This document shows, in pieces, positions 8,342 to 17,720 of a DNA stretch of 64,000 nt. Every line of letters starts with the position of its first letter. The stretch's first letter is position 1. The notes beneath the pieces are model-generated. The model was not told where the DNA came from. It did no database searches and saw nothing but the letters and a program-made list of their open reading frames with translations. Source of the DNA: Atopomonas hussainii (GTDB taxonomy: Bacteria; Pseudomonadota; Gammaproteobacteria; Pseudomonadales; Pseudomonadaceae); the NCBI RefSeq assembly GCF_900109735.1, contig NZ_FOAS01000001.1, positions 1 to 64,000 on the forward strand, written 5' to 3'. The position numbers and the translations under genes were made by a program.

Positions 8342-11300
8342 AAGCGCGCCAACTGTTCAGCCTGCGCAGCAAAATCCTCATCCCCATGGTGCTCTTGTGG
8401 CTGCTGCTGTGCGTGTTCATTCTCAGTTTGGCCAATTACCGCAGTGAAATTACCCAAGTCACCCAGCTAGAACACCGCGCGCAAACCCTGCTCGATGCGC
8501 TGCAAATGAGTACCGAAACGGTAGAAAGGCGCTATCAGCTCAACCGTTTGGTGGCCGCGCTCGGTAACGAAGAAGGCATTACCCAGCTGATGCTCGTCGC
8601 CGGCAGCCCTGCCACTGTGTATGCCGCCACCAACGCCATCAACCGCGACAAAGACTTAAGCGAGCTGCCCGACGAACACGCCCGCAAGGTCATTTTGGAC
8701 GTGTTAATGGAGCAAAAACCTGTGCGCCAGCTACGCAAAGGTGCGCACTACGAATTTGCCATTCCGGTGTACATCACCAACTCACGCCTCACTGGCCAAC
8801 TGCGCAGTGTCGGCGTTGCCTACTTGCAGCTGGATGTGCGCGAGCTAGAAGCCCAACGCCAAGCCGATCTAAAAGAACAAGCCGCGCTGATCATCACGGC
8901 AATCAGCTTTATTGCCTTGCTGCTGGGTTGGCTGCTGCACCGCTTGGTACTCACACCACTGGATCGACTGAACCAAGCCCTGCACAGCGATAGCCCGCAA
9001 GCTCAGCTGGCCCGCACCGCCGAAGACTTAGCCGGCGAGTTTGGCCAACTAAGCCAAACCTTAAGCGATCAGTTTGGCCGCGAAGTGGAATACCGCCAAC
9101 GCCTGAGCACCATCATCGACCACGCCAGCGAAGGCCTGATTATTGTCGATGAGCAAGGCATCATCCACACCGTCAACCCGGCCGTGTGCGAGCTGCTGGG
9201 CTACCCCAGTGAAGGCCTCGTAGGGCAAAACGCGCGCATGCTGTTTGCCGACGAAGGCACGCGAATGCGCATGCTAGAAGTACGCCGGCTGGCCTACGGC
9301 AACCCACAAGACCCGCTGCCAGAGACCCTCGACATCGTCGCCTTGCACAGCGCCGGGCACTCGCTAGAGCTAGAACTAACCCCCTCACGCATCCCGCTGG
9401 ATGGCCACACTATGCTGATGGCCAGCCTGCGCGACGTCACCCAGCGCCGCGAGCAAATGCGCCTGCTGCGCGAGGCCAAAGACAGCGCCGAAGCCGCCAG
9501 CCGCGCCAAAGGCGAGTTTATCGCCACCATCAGCCACGAAATTCGCACGCCCATGAACGGCGTGATTGGCATGGCGCAACTGCTAAAAAACACCCCGCTC
9601 AGTTCGCAGCAAAGCGAGTACATCCGCACCCTGCAGACCTCGGCACAGATGCTGCTGAGCCTTCTGAACGACACGCTGGATTTCTCCAAAATCGAATCCG
9701 GCATGCTGACCTTGGAAGAAGTCGACTTCAACTGGGAAGCGGTCGCCCTCGATGTGCACCGCATACTGCTGCCCAAAGCGCGGGAAAAAGGCCTTGAGCT
9801 GGTGCTCTACATCGATCCGCAAGTGCCGCTCAACGCGCGCGGCGATGTCACGCGGATTCGGCAAATCCTCATCAACTTAGTGGGCAATGCGATTAAGTTC
9901 ACCCACAGCGGCCACGTATTGACCGAGCTGGATATCAGCGCCTGCCAAGACGGCCACGCCGAGTACCTGTTACGAGTCAATGACAGCGGCATTGGCATGA
10001 ACCTCAATCAGCTGGGCAAGTTGTTCACCCCCTTCTCGCAGGCCGACTCGTCCACCACCAGACGCTACGGCGGCACTGGCCTAGGCCTATCGATCAGCAA
10101 GCGGCTGATCGAGCTGATGCATGGGCGCATTGGTGTGCACAGCATTCCCGAGCAAGGCAGCACTTTCGAGGTCAGCCTCAACCTGCCTTGCCAACCGCTC
10201 ACGCCACTGCCAGACCTCAGCGGGCACAACATTTTGCTGCTCAGCAGCCAAGCCATTAGCCGGCAAAACCTTGCCCTGTTGCTGCGCGGCTGCGGCGCCA
10301 AAGTCAAAGAAGGCGAGCCCACGTTTAGCGATCTAGAAGCCCTGCAACGCCAAGGCTGGCTGCCCGACTTGCTGTTTATCGACAGCGACGCGTGGAATAT
10401 GTGGCAAATCAACGGCCATGGCGAAGAAAACCTTGGCCTGCGCTGCATTCCCATGGCCTTCAATGACACCGCGCCCGCCAACGGCAGCCCATGGCTGATC
10501 TTGCCGCTGCAACGCAGCCAACTGTTCCACCTGCTGCTGGGCACGCCGATGCCTGCCGAGGCCATCGCCAGCCCCAACGACAGCGTGGTGCAGCAATTAG
10601 CCGGGCGCTTGTTACTGGTCGAAGACACCGAAATCAACCAGCAAGTGATTCAAGCCATGCTGGGGCCGTTGGGGCTGGAAATTGTGGTTGCCAATAACGG
10701 TGCTGAAGCCGTGCAGTTGTTTCAGGAAAGCCGTTGGAACTTAGTCTTGATGGACTGCCTGATGCCGGTGATGGATGGCTTTGAAGCCACCCGGCAGATT
10801 CGCAGCATTGAGCAACAACGCGGCTTACCCGCCACACCCATCATCGCCCTCACGGCCAACGCCTACAGCCAAGCCCGCGAGCAATGCATGGACGCCGGTA
10901 TGGATGACTTCCTCACCAAGCCGGTGCTGCGCGAGGAACTACTCAAAACCCTAAGCCATTATCTGGACAGCTTGGACGCAGCTATGTCCGAACCACTGGG
11001 CTGCTGCGCCGCCGGCAATCGCCCAGACTACTCCGCCGTGCTCGGCTTGCTGGCCGACGAGCTAGGCGAAGAGGCCCTGCGCAGCCTGCTCAATAGCTTT
11101 ACCCGCCAGGCTCATGCGCTACTGAGCAAAACCCGCGAAGCCCTACACCGCAGTGATAAACACGCTGCCTGCCAACACTTAGAGAGCCTGCAAAAAGCCT
11201 GTAGCACCTTAGAGCTGGAAGGGCTGCGGGTAGAAATTCAGAGCCTACTGGCACTCGCCGACAGCCCCGCGGGCATCAGCCATGACAGCCTTGCCGCCCT

Positions 11301-11349
11301 GGAAAACCACCTGCACGAACTCAGCGAACATGCGCCGGTCGCGCCCTAA
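8338..11349 (+). CDS. Hybrid sensor histidine kinase / response regulator (BarA-like layout)
   Basis: 1003 residues. Order seen: membrane helix 14-34, periplasmic sensor to about 180, membrane helix 182-205, PAS domain about 257-370, HisKA with phospho-acceptor H400 in an SHEIRTPMNG H-box, HATPase with N-box near 503-525, DSGIGM near 549 and GGTGLGLS near 580, a diverged receiver-like stretch about 628-745, a true receiver about 758-875 with D806 (LVLMDCLMP), and a C-terminal helical region resembling an Hpt domain. In the Hpt-like part the expected phospho-histidine aligns with E949, so onward phosphotransfer may need a separate Hpt protein. No response-regulator gene is adjacent. Translationally coupled to the binding lipoprotein through ATGA. 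Confidence 0.92.
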   Translation: MKARQLFSLRSKILIPMVLLWLLLCVFILSLANYRSEITQVTQLEHRAQTLLDALQMSTETVERRYQLNRLVAALGNEEGITQLMLVAGSPATVYAATNAINRDKDLSELPDEHARKVILDVLMEQKPVRQLRKGAHYEFAIPVYITNSRLTGQLRSVGVAYLQLDVRELEAQRQADLKEQAALIITAISFIALLLGWLLHRLVLTPLDRLNQALHSDSPQAQLARTAEDLAGEFGQLSQTLSDQFGREVEYRQRLSTIIDHASEGLIIVDEQGIIHTVNPAVCELLGYPSEGLVGQNARMLFADEGTRMRMLEVRRLAYGNPQDPLPETLDIVALHSAGHSLELELTPSRIPLDGHTMLMASLRDVTQRREQMRLLREAKDSAEAASRAKGEFIATISHEIRTPMNGVIGMAQLLKNTPLSSQQSEYIRTLQTSAQMLLSLLNDTLDFSKIESGMLTLEEVDFNWEAVALDVHRILLPKAREKGLELVLYIDPQVPLNARGDVTRIRQILINLVGNAIKFTHSGHVLTELDISACQDGHAEYLLRVNDSGIGMNLNQLGKLFTPFSQADSSTTRRYGGTGLGLSISKRLIELMHGRIGVHSIPEQGSTFEVSLNLPCQPLTPLPDLSGHNILLLSSQAISRQNLALLLRGCGAKVKEGEPTFSDLEALQRQGWLPDLLFIDSDAWNMWQINGHGEENLGLRCIPMAFNDTAPANGSPWLILPLQRSQLFHLLLGTPMPAEAIASPNDSVVQQLAGRLLLVEDTEINQQVIQAMLGPLGLEIVVANNGAEAVQLFQESRWNLVLMDCLMPVMDGFEATRQIRSIEQQRGLPATPIIALTANAYSQAREQCMDAGMDDFLTKPVLREELLKTLSHYLDSLDAAMSEPLGCCAAGNRPDYSAVLGLLADELGEEALRSLLNSFTRQAHALLSKTREALHRSDKHAACQHLESLQKACSTLELEGLRVEIQSLLALADSPAGISHDSLAALENHLHELSEHAPVAP

Positions 11350-11365
11350 AGCGGATTAGGCCAGA

Positions 11366-11887
11366 TTAGTTAAGGCCTACGCGCTGCCACGTCTGAAAGG
11401 CAAACGCCGGCTTATCTTCACGCGCCGGATGCTCAACACTGCTAGTGCAGTGCCAGTGATTGTCTAACTCGGGGAAGAAGGCATCGCCCTCCGGCGCCAG
11501 CGCGACGTGAGTGAGGTACAAGCGCTCGGCTAACGGCAAGGCCTCGCGGTACAGCTGCGCGCCGCCAATCAACATGATTTCTTCGGCGTCTTCCAGCTTG
11601 GCCCAGTCCCGCGCGCGGCGCAGGGCAGCCGGCAAGTCGGCAAACACCTCGGCGCCAGACAGCTGTAAATCGGCCTGGCGGCTGATCACAATGTTCAGCC
11701 GCCCCGGCAGTGGGCGACCGATCGAGTCCCAAGTCTTGCGGCCCATGATCACCGGCTTGCCGAGGGTCATGCGCTTAAAGTGCTGCAAGTCTTCGGACAA
11801 ATGCCAAGGCAGTTGATTATCGACGCCGATCACGCGGTTCTCACCGAGGGCGGCAATCATACAAAGCGGTAGGTGTGTGCGATTCAT
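11366..11887 (-). CDS. folA: Dihydrofolate reductase
   Basis: 173 residues from the chosen ATG at 11887. It reduces dihydrofolate to tetrahydrofolate with NADPH, serving thymidylate synthase (thyA is at 34924). Family signatures are IAALGENRVIG near the N-terminus, LPWHL, the GRKTWDSIGRPLPGR NADPH-binding stretch and the LIGGAQLY loop. An open frame continues upstream to 11950, but Pseudomonas FolA proteins begin near MNRTHLPLC. Convergent with the histidine kinase, only 16 bases apart. Confidence 0.95.
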   Translation of the reverse strand: MNRTHLPLCMIAALGENRVIGVDNQLPWHLSEDLQHFKRMTLGKPVIMGRKTWDSIGRPLPGRLNIVISRQADLQLSGAEVFADLPAALRRARDWAKLEDAEEIMLIGGAQLYREALPLAERLYLTHVALAPEGDAFFPELDNHWHCTSSVEHPAREDKPAFAFQTWQRVGLN

Positions 11888-11976
11888 GCCGCGAGCATAA
11901 CCAGCCCACACGCAGAACAAAAGCACTCCGCGCGCCAGTGCCGCTATCATGGGGTAAACCCTGCACAGAGGCGCCC

Positions 11977-13335
11977 TTGGCCAACACCGCTCACCCGCAC
12001 ACCCACTTCGAACGCCTGTGGCTGGCCGAAAGCCTGCGACTGTTAGAAGAACAGCAAGGCCCGCTGGATGACCACGACGTGCGCCGCCAACTGCCGGCTG
12101 GCAGCCTTGCCGAACGCATCTTGGCCCGCGCCGCCGTGCACGGCAGCCGCCTCGGTTTCAGCGCCGCCTTGCAGCGCTGGCAAGGCGTGCAGCGCTTAAG
12201 TCTGCCGCTGTTGGCGCTGTTTGCCGTGCTGTCTGGGGCCAGCTTAGCCAGTGCGTTATTGGGTAGCGGCAGTGCGCCGGTGAATGTGTTTGTGCTGCTA
12301 TTAGGCCTTGGCGGGCTCAGCAGTCTGACCTTGCTGCTCTGGCTACTCGGCGTATGCCTTGGCAAGCCCGGCAGCGTGATCGGGCAGCTATGGCTCAACC
12401 TGCAACAAGCGCTCAATCACGATGGCAATGCGGCGTGGCTGATGCGCGGTTACGTCAGCCTGCTGCTACGCGGCAAAGTGCTTAGCTGGCAGCTCGCCGC
12501 ATTCAGCCATATCGCTTGGTTGCTGCACCTACTCGGCGCGCTCGGTGCTGTGTTAGTGCTGCTCAGTCTGCGCCGCTATGGCTTTGTCTGGGAAAGCACC
12601 CTGTTCAGTGCCGACGGCTTTGTTGCACTGGCGCAAAGCCTTGGCCATGCCGCTGAATGGCTGGGTTTAAGCCAACCAACGCTGGAGCAAATCAGCCGTA
12701 GCGATCAATGGCAACGCCACGATGCCGCCTTGCAGCAAGCGTGGTCGGGCTGGTTACTGGGCATCTTGCTACTCGGCGTGCTGCTGCCGCGCTTACTCGC
12801 TGCCTTGCTCTGCGCCGTTTTAGTCGTGCGCCGCCGCAACGCCTTAGCGCTCGACTTAAGCCAACCCGGCTTTATTCGTCTGCAGCACAGCCTGCAACAG
12901 CAACACTTGGGCGTATTAGATGCCGAAACCCCGGCGCCCGGCGGCGCACCCGCGCACAGCGCACGCCCCACGCAAACGGCTGGTCACTGGTTAGTGGGCC
13001 TTGAACTGGCCGACGACGAGCCATGGCCGGCGCTAAGCCACGCCGAGCTACGCGACGGCGGCGTGCTGCGCCAACGCCAGCAAAGCCACGTGCTGCTCGA
13101 CAGTTGGCAGCACGGCGCACCGGCCAAGCTGTTGTTGCTGTGCGATGCACGGCAAACCCCCGACCGTGGCCTGAGCCGCTGGCTGCATGAACTGGCCGAC
13201 AGCAGCGGCGAAGCGGCGCTGTACCTGCTGCACGCCGAACACAGCCCGCGCCTCGCCTTATGGCAACAACTCGACTGGCCGCACCCGCTGCTCACCGACA
13301 GCGCCCAAGCCCACACGTGGTTGGAGAGCCCATGA
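11977..13335 (+). CDS. DUF2868-type membrane protein
   Basis: 452 residues if translation starts at TTG 11977, which has AGAG 6 bases upstream; an ATG-led frame begins at 11875 but would overlap folA. Hydrophobic helices lie near residues 75-95, 100-125, 165-185 and 250-275, with an amphipathic N-terminus and a soluble C-terminal domain from about 300 onward. I recognise it as the partner commonly found before DUF3482 GTPases in Pseudomonas. Its stop overlaps the GTPase start as ATGA. Function not established; a membrane anchor or effector for the GTPase is an inference. Confidence 0.72.
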   Translation: MANTAHPHTHFERLWLAESLRLLEEQQGPLDDHDVRRQLPAGSLAERILARAAVHGSRLGFSAALQRWQGVQRLSLPLLALFAVLSGASLASALLGSGSAPVNVFVLLLGLGGLSSLTLLLWLLGVCLGKPGSVIGQLWLNLQQALNHDGNAAWLMRGYVSLLLRGKVLSWQLAAFSHIAWLLHLLGALGAVLVLLSLRRYGFVWESTLFSADGFVALAQSLGHAAEWLGLSQPTLEQISRSDQWQRHDAALQQAWSGWLLGILLLGVLLPRLLAALLCAVLVVRRRNALALDLSQPGFIRLQHSLQQQHLGVLDAETPAPGGAPAHSARPTQTAGHWLVGLELADDEPWPALSHAELRDGGVLRQRQQSHVLLDSWQHGAPAKLLLLCDARQTPDRGLSRWLHELADSSGEAALYLLHAEHSPRLALWQQLDWPHPLLTDSAQAHTWLESP

Positions 13336-14690
13336 ACACCCTGCGCATTGCCGTGGTTGGGCACAGCAACACCGGCAAAACTTCGCTGCTACGCACCTTG
13401 CTGCGCGACCGCGACTTCGGCCAAGTCGCCGACCGCGCCGGCACCACCCGGCATGTGGAAGGCGCTCGCCTGCAAATTGGCGAACAAGACGCCCTCGAAC
13501 TGTTCGACACCCCCGGCCTGGAAGACCCCAGCGGCCTGCGCGATTACCTCGACCAGCTGTGCCCCAGCCACGAACGCCTCGACGGCCCGGCGCGCATCGA
13601 GCGCTTTCTCGCCAGCGCCGAAGCCACCCGTCGCTACGAGCAAGAGGCCAAAGTATTGCGCCAATTGCTGGCCAGCGATGCCGGCTTGTATGTGCTCGAC
13701 AGCCGCGACCCGGTGCTCGGCAAACACCAAGACGAGTTAGCCATTCTGGCCCACTGCGCGCGGCCTTTGCTGCCGGTGCTCAACTTTGCCAGCGCCCCCG
13801 CGCAGCGCCGCGACGCTTGGCAAACCGCACTGCGCCGCGCCGGGCTACATGCCTCGGTCAGCTTCGATTCCGTAGCACCACCGGCCGACGGCGAAGCGCA
13901 GCTGTACGCCAGCCTTGGCTTGCTGCTGGGCCGCCAACAAAGCGTGCTCGCTGCGCTCAGCCAGCAACTCGACGAACAGCGTCAGCAGCGCCAACAAGCC
14001 GGCCTACGCCTGCTCGCTAACTTACTGCTCGACGCCGCCGCGTGGCGCCAGCAAGTGGCCGAAAGCGCCGCTGAACAGGCGATTAGCACGCTGCAAAACG
14101 AATTAAAACGCCGCGAACAAGCCTGCGTCGAGCAGCTGTTAGCCCTGTATGGTTTTCACCGCGATGACGCCCTGCCCGATCACCTGCCGTTAATCGCCGG
14201 GCGCTGGGGCGATGACCTGTTTAATCCGGAAACCCTCAAACAGCTGGGCATTAAAGTCGGCAGCGGCATGGCCGCCGGTGCGGCCACCGGGGTGGGTATC
14301 GACTTAATGGTCGGCGGCATCACCTTAGGCGCCGCCGCACTGCTGGGTGCCTTAGCCGGCGGCGGTGTGCAAACCGCGCGCAATTACGGCCAACGCCTGC
14401 TCGGCAAATTACGCGGCGCGCGCGAATTAACCGTGGATGATGTGCTGCTGCGCCTGCTTGCTGCCCGTGGCCTATGGCTGCTGCAAGCGCTGAACGCCCG
14501 TGGCCACGCGGCCACCGCACAACTGCAAGGCCACACACCGGAAGCGCCGTGGGCGGATGCGCTACCCAGCGCCCTGCAAGACGCCCGCGCCCACCCCGAA
14601 TGGTGCAGCTGGATAGCCAGCGCCAGCAGTGGTGAGCGCTTGTTGGCTTTGGAAGCGCTGCTTCGCAACCTTTCAACAACAGCTGACTGA
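13332..14690 (+). CDS. DUF3482-type GTPase with degenerate G4 motif
   Basis: 452 residues. The N-terminal domain has a G1 P-loop (GHSNTGKT, residues 10-17), a G2 threonine near T38/T39 and G3 DTPG (59-62), like Era/EngA GTPases. Where NKxD is expected the sequence reads NFAS (151-154), so guanine specificity by the usual contact is doubtful. The C-terminal half carries long helices and a glycine/alanine-rich hydrophobic stretch around 313-350 that may contact membrane. Coupled to the preceding membrane protein by a 4-base overlap. Role unknown. Confidence 0.8.
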   Translation: MNTLRIAVVGHSNTGKTSLLRTLLRDRDFGQVADRAGTTRHVEGARLQIGEQDALELFDTPGLEDPSGLRDYLDQLCPSHERLDGPARIERFLASAEATRRYEQEAKVLRQLLASDAGLYVLDSRDPVLGKHQDELAILAHCARPLLPVLNFASAPAQRRDAWQTALRRAGLHASVSFDSVAPPADGEAQLYASLGLLLGRQQSVLAALSQQLDEQRQQRQQAGLRLLANLLLDAAAWRQQVAESAAEQAISTLQNELKRREQACVEQLLALYGFHRDDALPDHLPLIAGRWGDDLFNPETLKQLGIKVGSGMAAGAATGVGIDLMVGGITLGAAALLGALAGGGVQTARNYGQRLLGKLRGARELTVDDVLLRLLAARGLWLLQALNARGHAATAQLQGHTPEAPWADALPSALQDARAHPEWCSWIASASSGERLLALEALLRNLSTTAD

Positions 14691-14758
14691 CAGGCCTAAA
14701 TATCAAAATATGCTAATAAAACGTGAAACCGAACAAAAAACCAGGAAACAACCAACAA

Positions 14759-15040
14759 TCACCAAGGCCAAAATAAAAACGACAAAAATATAATTAAACT
14801 AACCAAGCCCACCAATAGTCGCACATATTTGTTGGCATCTTTTTCAACCCCACCGCCGCCAGTCAGCACAACTCTGCCACCTGTTAAAAACGAAAAAAGC
14901 GCCTGACCAGACCAAGCGTGGCCAATAAAGACGGTGTAGAAATCGCCCCACTCGCCGATAAACCTTAGAGCGCTAACGCACGTCACCGCAATAAGAGCAC
15001 TTAAAACCAAAGGCTTACTAGCTACAGGTAGCGCGATCAT
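14759..15040 (-). CDS. Small hypothetical membrane protein in an AT-rich patch
   Basis: 93 residues with two hydrophobic segments (about 8-27 and 72-92, the second ending FLFWPW) and a glycine-rich loop between them. GGTGG lies 7 bases before the ATG. I do not recognise the family. The patch from about 14695 to 15100 is clearly richer in A/T than its neighbours, which argues for recent acquisition or weak selection. The frame is open and membrane-like, so I favour a real gene, but it could be chance. Confidence 0.5.
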   Translation of the reverse strand: MIALPVASKPLVLSALIAVTCVSALRFIGEWGDFYTVFIGHAWSGQALFSFLTGGRVVLTGGGGVEKDANKYVRLLVGLVSLIIFLSFLFWPW

Positions 15041-15111
15041 TCACAAACCACCAAGTTAGAAAGTTTGGATAATATTTACCGCCTTCACTCGATTACGCAG
15101 CAACAATTCAT

Positions 15112-15711
15112 TTAGCGCCGCTGTAATTGCAAATTACTAAAACCGGCCGCCGACAATTCTTGCTTGGCTTGTTTTAGCTCGGCTTCGTTTTTATACGGCC
15201 CAGCCAAGACGCGGTACCAGGTTTCTTCGCGCACTTTGCCGGATTCCACGTGCACGTCTTCGCCAAGCAATAGCAGCTGAGCGCGCAATTTGTCGGCGGC
15301 AGCGTCACTGCGGAAGGCGCCCGCTTGCAGGTAAAACTGCGCGACTTTCGCCGGTTTGGCGGCTTCGCTGTCGGCGGTTTTTTCGCCGTCGGTCGGCGCA
15401 GTGTCCGTGGGTTTCTTGGCCTCGGCCTTGGGCTGGGCGCCCGGCGGCACCACTACCTCAGATTCTGGCAGTAAGGTGTAGAAGTCGTACTTGGGCTTGG
15501 CTGGTTCGGCGGGCTTAGGTGCCGGCGCCGGTTTCGCCGCAGGCTGGGGACGCTGCACGGCAGGCTTGCCCGGCTCTAGCTGGTTTAAAAACATGATCAC
15601 GGCGCCAATCGCAATGCCCGCAGCCAGGTAGATCCAACCCGGCACCGGCTTTTTCGCGGGGGCTTGGTAGCGGCTGGCACCGCGCTGCGAGGCTTTGCGT
15701 TTGGCGGCCAT
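15112..15711 (-). CDS. SPOR-domain cell-division-associated protein (FtsN-like)
   Basis: 199 residues: basic cytoplasmic tail, single membrane helix about 25-45, a long Ala/Pro/Lys-rich linker to about 122, and a C-terminal SPOR domain (from FYLQAGAF to the end) that binds denuded septal peptidoglycan. Located 2 bases after argS on the same strand, the usual Pseudomonas arrangement. Probably a periplasmic division protein of the FtsN class; not necessarily FtsN itself, as several SPOR proteins share this layout. Confidence 0.85.
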   Translation of the reverse strand: MAAKRKASQRGASRYQAPAKKPVPGWIYLAAGIAIGAVIMFLNQLEPGKPAVQRPQPAAKPAPAPKPAEPAKPKYDFYTLLPESEVVVPPGAQPKAEAKKPTDTAPTDGEKTADSEAAKPAKVAQFYLQAGAFRSDAAADKLRAQLLLLGEDVHVESGKVREETWYRVLAGPYKNEAELKQAKQELSAAGFSNLQLQRR

Positions 15712-15713
15712 GC

Positions 15714-17453
15714 TTACATGCGCTCCAGCGTTTCAATGCCCAGCAGGGCCAAACCTTGTTGCAGGGTACGCCCAGTCAAGGCGGCCAAGCGCAGGCGGCT
15801 GGCTTGTAGCTCGGGCGTCTCGGCGCTGGCAATCGGGCAATGCTCGTAGAAGCTGGAGAACAGCCCGGCGAGGTCATACAGGTAGGCACACAGCAGGTGC
15901 GGCACGCCTTTTTCGCCCACGTTGCGCAGCACATCGGCGAACTGCGCGAGCTTAGCGCCGAGCTCTTGTTCTTGCGCGGCTTGCAGGTTGATCTGCCCGT
16001 CCAGCTTGGCCGGGTCGCGCTGCAGCTTGCGGAAGATGCTCGCCACACGGGTGTAGGCGTACATCAGGTAGGGCGCGGTGTTGCCTTCGAAGCTGAGCAT
16101 CTGCTCGAAGTTAAAGCTGTAGTCGCTGGTGCGGTGCTTGGACAAATCCGCGTACTTCACCGCGCCAATGCCCACGGCACGGGCGATCTGGCGCAGTTCG
16201 GCGTCATCCAGCTCGGCGTTTTTGCCTTTCACCAGCGCGTAGGCGCGCTCTTCGGCCTCGACCAACAGGTCGATCAGCTTTACGGTGCCGCCGCTGCGGG
16301 TTTTAAACGGTTTGCCGTCGGCGCCGTTCATGGTGCCGAAGCCCATGTGCTCCAGGCTCATGTTCTCGCTAACAAACCCGGCCAGCTTGGCGACCTTGAA
16401 CACCTGCTGGAAGTGCAGCGCCTGACGCTGGTCGACGAAGTACAGCACGCGGTCGGCTTCGAGCTGCAGGCTGCGGTACTGCATGGCGGCCAAGTCGGTG
16501 GTGGCGTACAGATAACCGCCGCCGGCCTTTTGCACGATCACCGGCAGCGGATTGCCCTCGGCGTTTTTAAATTCGTCTAAAAACACGCACTGCGCGCCGT
16601 CGCTTTCGGTGAGCAAGCCTTTGGCTTGCAGCGCACTGACGATGCCCGCCAGCTCGGCGTTATAAGCGCTTTCGCCGCGTACATCGTCGCGGCTTAAGCT
16701 CACGTTGAGGCGCTCGTAGACTTCCTGACAATGGCTTAGGGAAATCTCGTTAAAGCGGTTCCACAGTTCTAAACACTGCGCATCCCCGGCTTGCAGGGCC
16801 ACCACCAGCTCGCGGGCGCGGTCGGCAAACGCTGGGCTCTCATCAAAGCGGCCCTTGGCGGCGCGGTAGAACACTTCTAGGTCAGCCAGCTCGGCGTCTC
16901 CGGCACTGCCTTGTTCTTCCATATAGGCCAGCAGCATGCCGAACTGGGTGCCCCAGTCGCCCACATGGTTCTGGCGAATCACGGTGTGGCCCAAGAACTC
17001 CAGCACGTGCGCCACGGCGTCGCCAATGATGGTCGAGCGCAGATGGCCGACGTGCATCTCTTTGGCGAGGTTCGGCGAGGACAAATCCACCACCACGCGC
17101 TGTGGCTCGTCGGCCAAGTTGATGCCCAAGTGCACGTCATTCAGCGCGGCATCTAAGGTGCGCGACAAGTATTGCTCGTCTTGGAAGAAGTTCATAAAGC
17201 CGGGGCCTGCCAGCTCGACCTTGGCGATGGCAGCATTGGCCGGCAGCGCGTCGACCAGCATTTGCGCCAAATCGCGCGGCTTTTTACCGGCCGGCTTGGC
17301 CAGCATCAGCGCAATATTCGAGGCGAAGTCGCCGTGACTTTTGTCCTTGGTGTTTTCCACCTGAATCTCAGGGTTTAGCTCAGCGGGCAGCACCTGCTGG
17401 GCTTTCAAGGTGTCGATGGCGTGCTGGATCAGCTGACGGATTTGATTCTTCAT
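15714..17453 (-). CDS. argS: Arginyl-tRNA synthetase
   Basis: 579 residues, class I synthetase that charges tRNA-Arg. The N-terminal additional domain is followed by the HIGH-equivalent motif ([17 protein letters not shown], about residues 129-145). The C-terminal DALR anticodon-binding domain ends the protein, with HCPIA and [12 protein letters not shown]. Full length for the family. It has a good promoter upstream and is followed by the SPOR gene. Confidence 0.97.
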   Translation of the reverse strand: MKNQIRQLIQHAIDTLKAQQVLPAELNPEIQVENTKDKSHGDFASNIALMLAKPAGKKPRDLAQMLVDALPANAAIAKVELAGPGFMNFFQDEQYLSRTLDAALNDVHLGINLADEPQRVVVDLSSPNLAKEMHVGHLRSTIIGDAVAHVLEFLGHTVIRQNHVGDWGTQFGMLLAYMEEQGSAGDAELADLEVFYRAAKGRFDESPAFADRARELVVALQAGDAQCLELWNRFNEISLSHCQEVYERLNVSLSRDDVRGESAYNAELAGIVSALQAKGLLTESDGAQCVFLDEFKNAEGNPLPVIVQKAGGGYLYATTDLAAMQYRSLQLEADRVLYFVDQRQALHFQQVFKVAKLAGFVSENMSLEHMGFGTMNGADGKPFKTRSGGTVKLIDLLVEAEERAYALVKGKNAELDDAELRQIARAVGIGAVKYADLSKHRTSDYSFNFEQMLSFEGNTAPYLMYAYTRVASIFRKLQRDPAKLDGQINLQAAQEQELGAKLAQFADVLRNVGEKGVPHLLCAYLYDLAGLFSSFYEHCPIASAETPELQASRLRLAALTGRTLQQGLALLGIETLERM

Positions 17454-17507
17454 ACACTCGCACTGGCTGGGCGGTGCTAACCGCCGGGCTGTAGGTTCAA
17501 AGCGCGC

Positions 17508-17535
17508 ATTATAAGGGATGCGTTTGATCTGTCAG
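17508..17535 (-). promoter_or_regulatory. argS promoter
   Basis: Minus strand: CTGACA at 535-530 of this kilobase (17535-17530), 16-base spacer, TATAAT at 17513-17508, then a GCGCGC discriminator. It lies 55 bases before the argS start codon and resembles the rrn promoters in spacing and discriminator. Confidence 0.7.
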
Positions 17536-17640
17536 CGCTTGGCCGCGCGTGTTTGTGCCGCAGGCCATTTTTCCGCGCTGCTCGCGGCCTGCGTGCACCG
17601 CTTCATCGACGAGCAAAGAGCACGCCCCGTGGTGAGCAAG

Positions 17641-17657
17641 AGCACCACAACAGTGCA
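17641..17657 (+). promoter_or_regulatory. Candidate NtrC-binding site upstream of urtA
   Basis: AGCACCACAACAGTGCA fits the NtrC consensus TGCACCANNNTGGTGCA at 11 of 14 fixed positions, with GCAC-N7-GTGC spacing intact. It is centred about 98 bases upstream of the start point predicted from the nearby -24/-12 promoter, a normal enhancer distance for NtrC. Inferred from sequence only. Confidence 0.45.
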
Positions 17658-17720
17658 CAGGCGCCTATTCCCCTACGCAAATCTCAGGCGAAGCCCTGCA
17701 AATTCAAGCAGTTAAAAACT

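Noticed and set aside
11875-11976. ATG-led start of the DUF2868 gene at 11875
   Set aside because: It would overlap the folA start on the other strand; the TTG at 11977 has a better ribosome-binding site and a sensible N-terminus.
15840-16580. 246-residue ORF antisense to argS
   Set aside because: Composition is typical of a complementary frame of a GC-rich gene; argS is full length and conserved.
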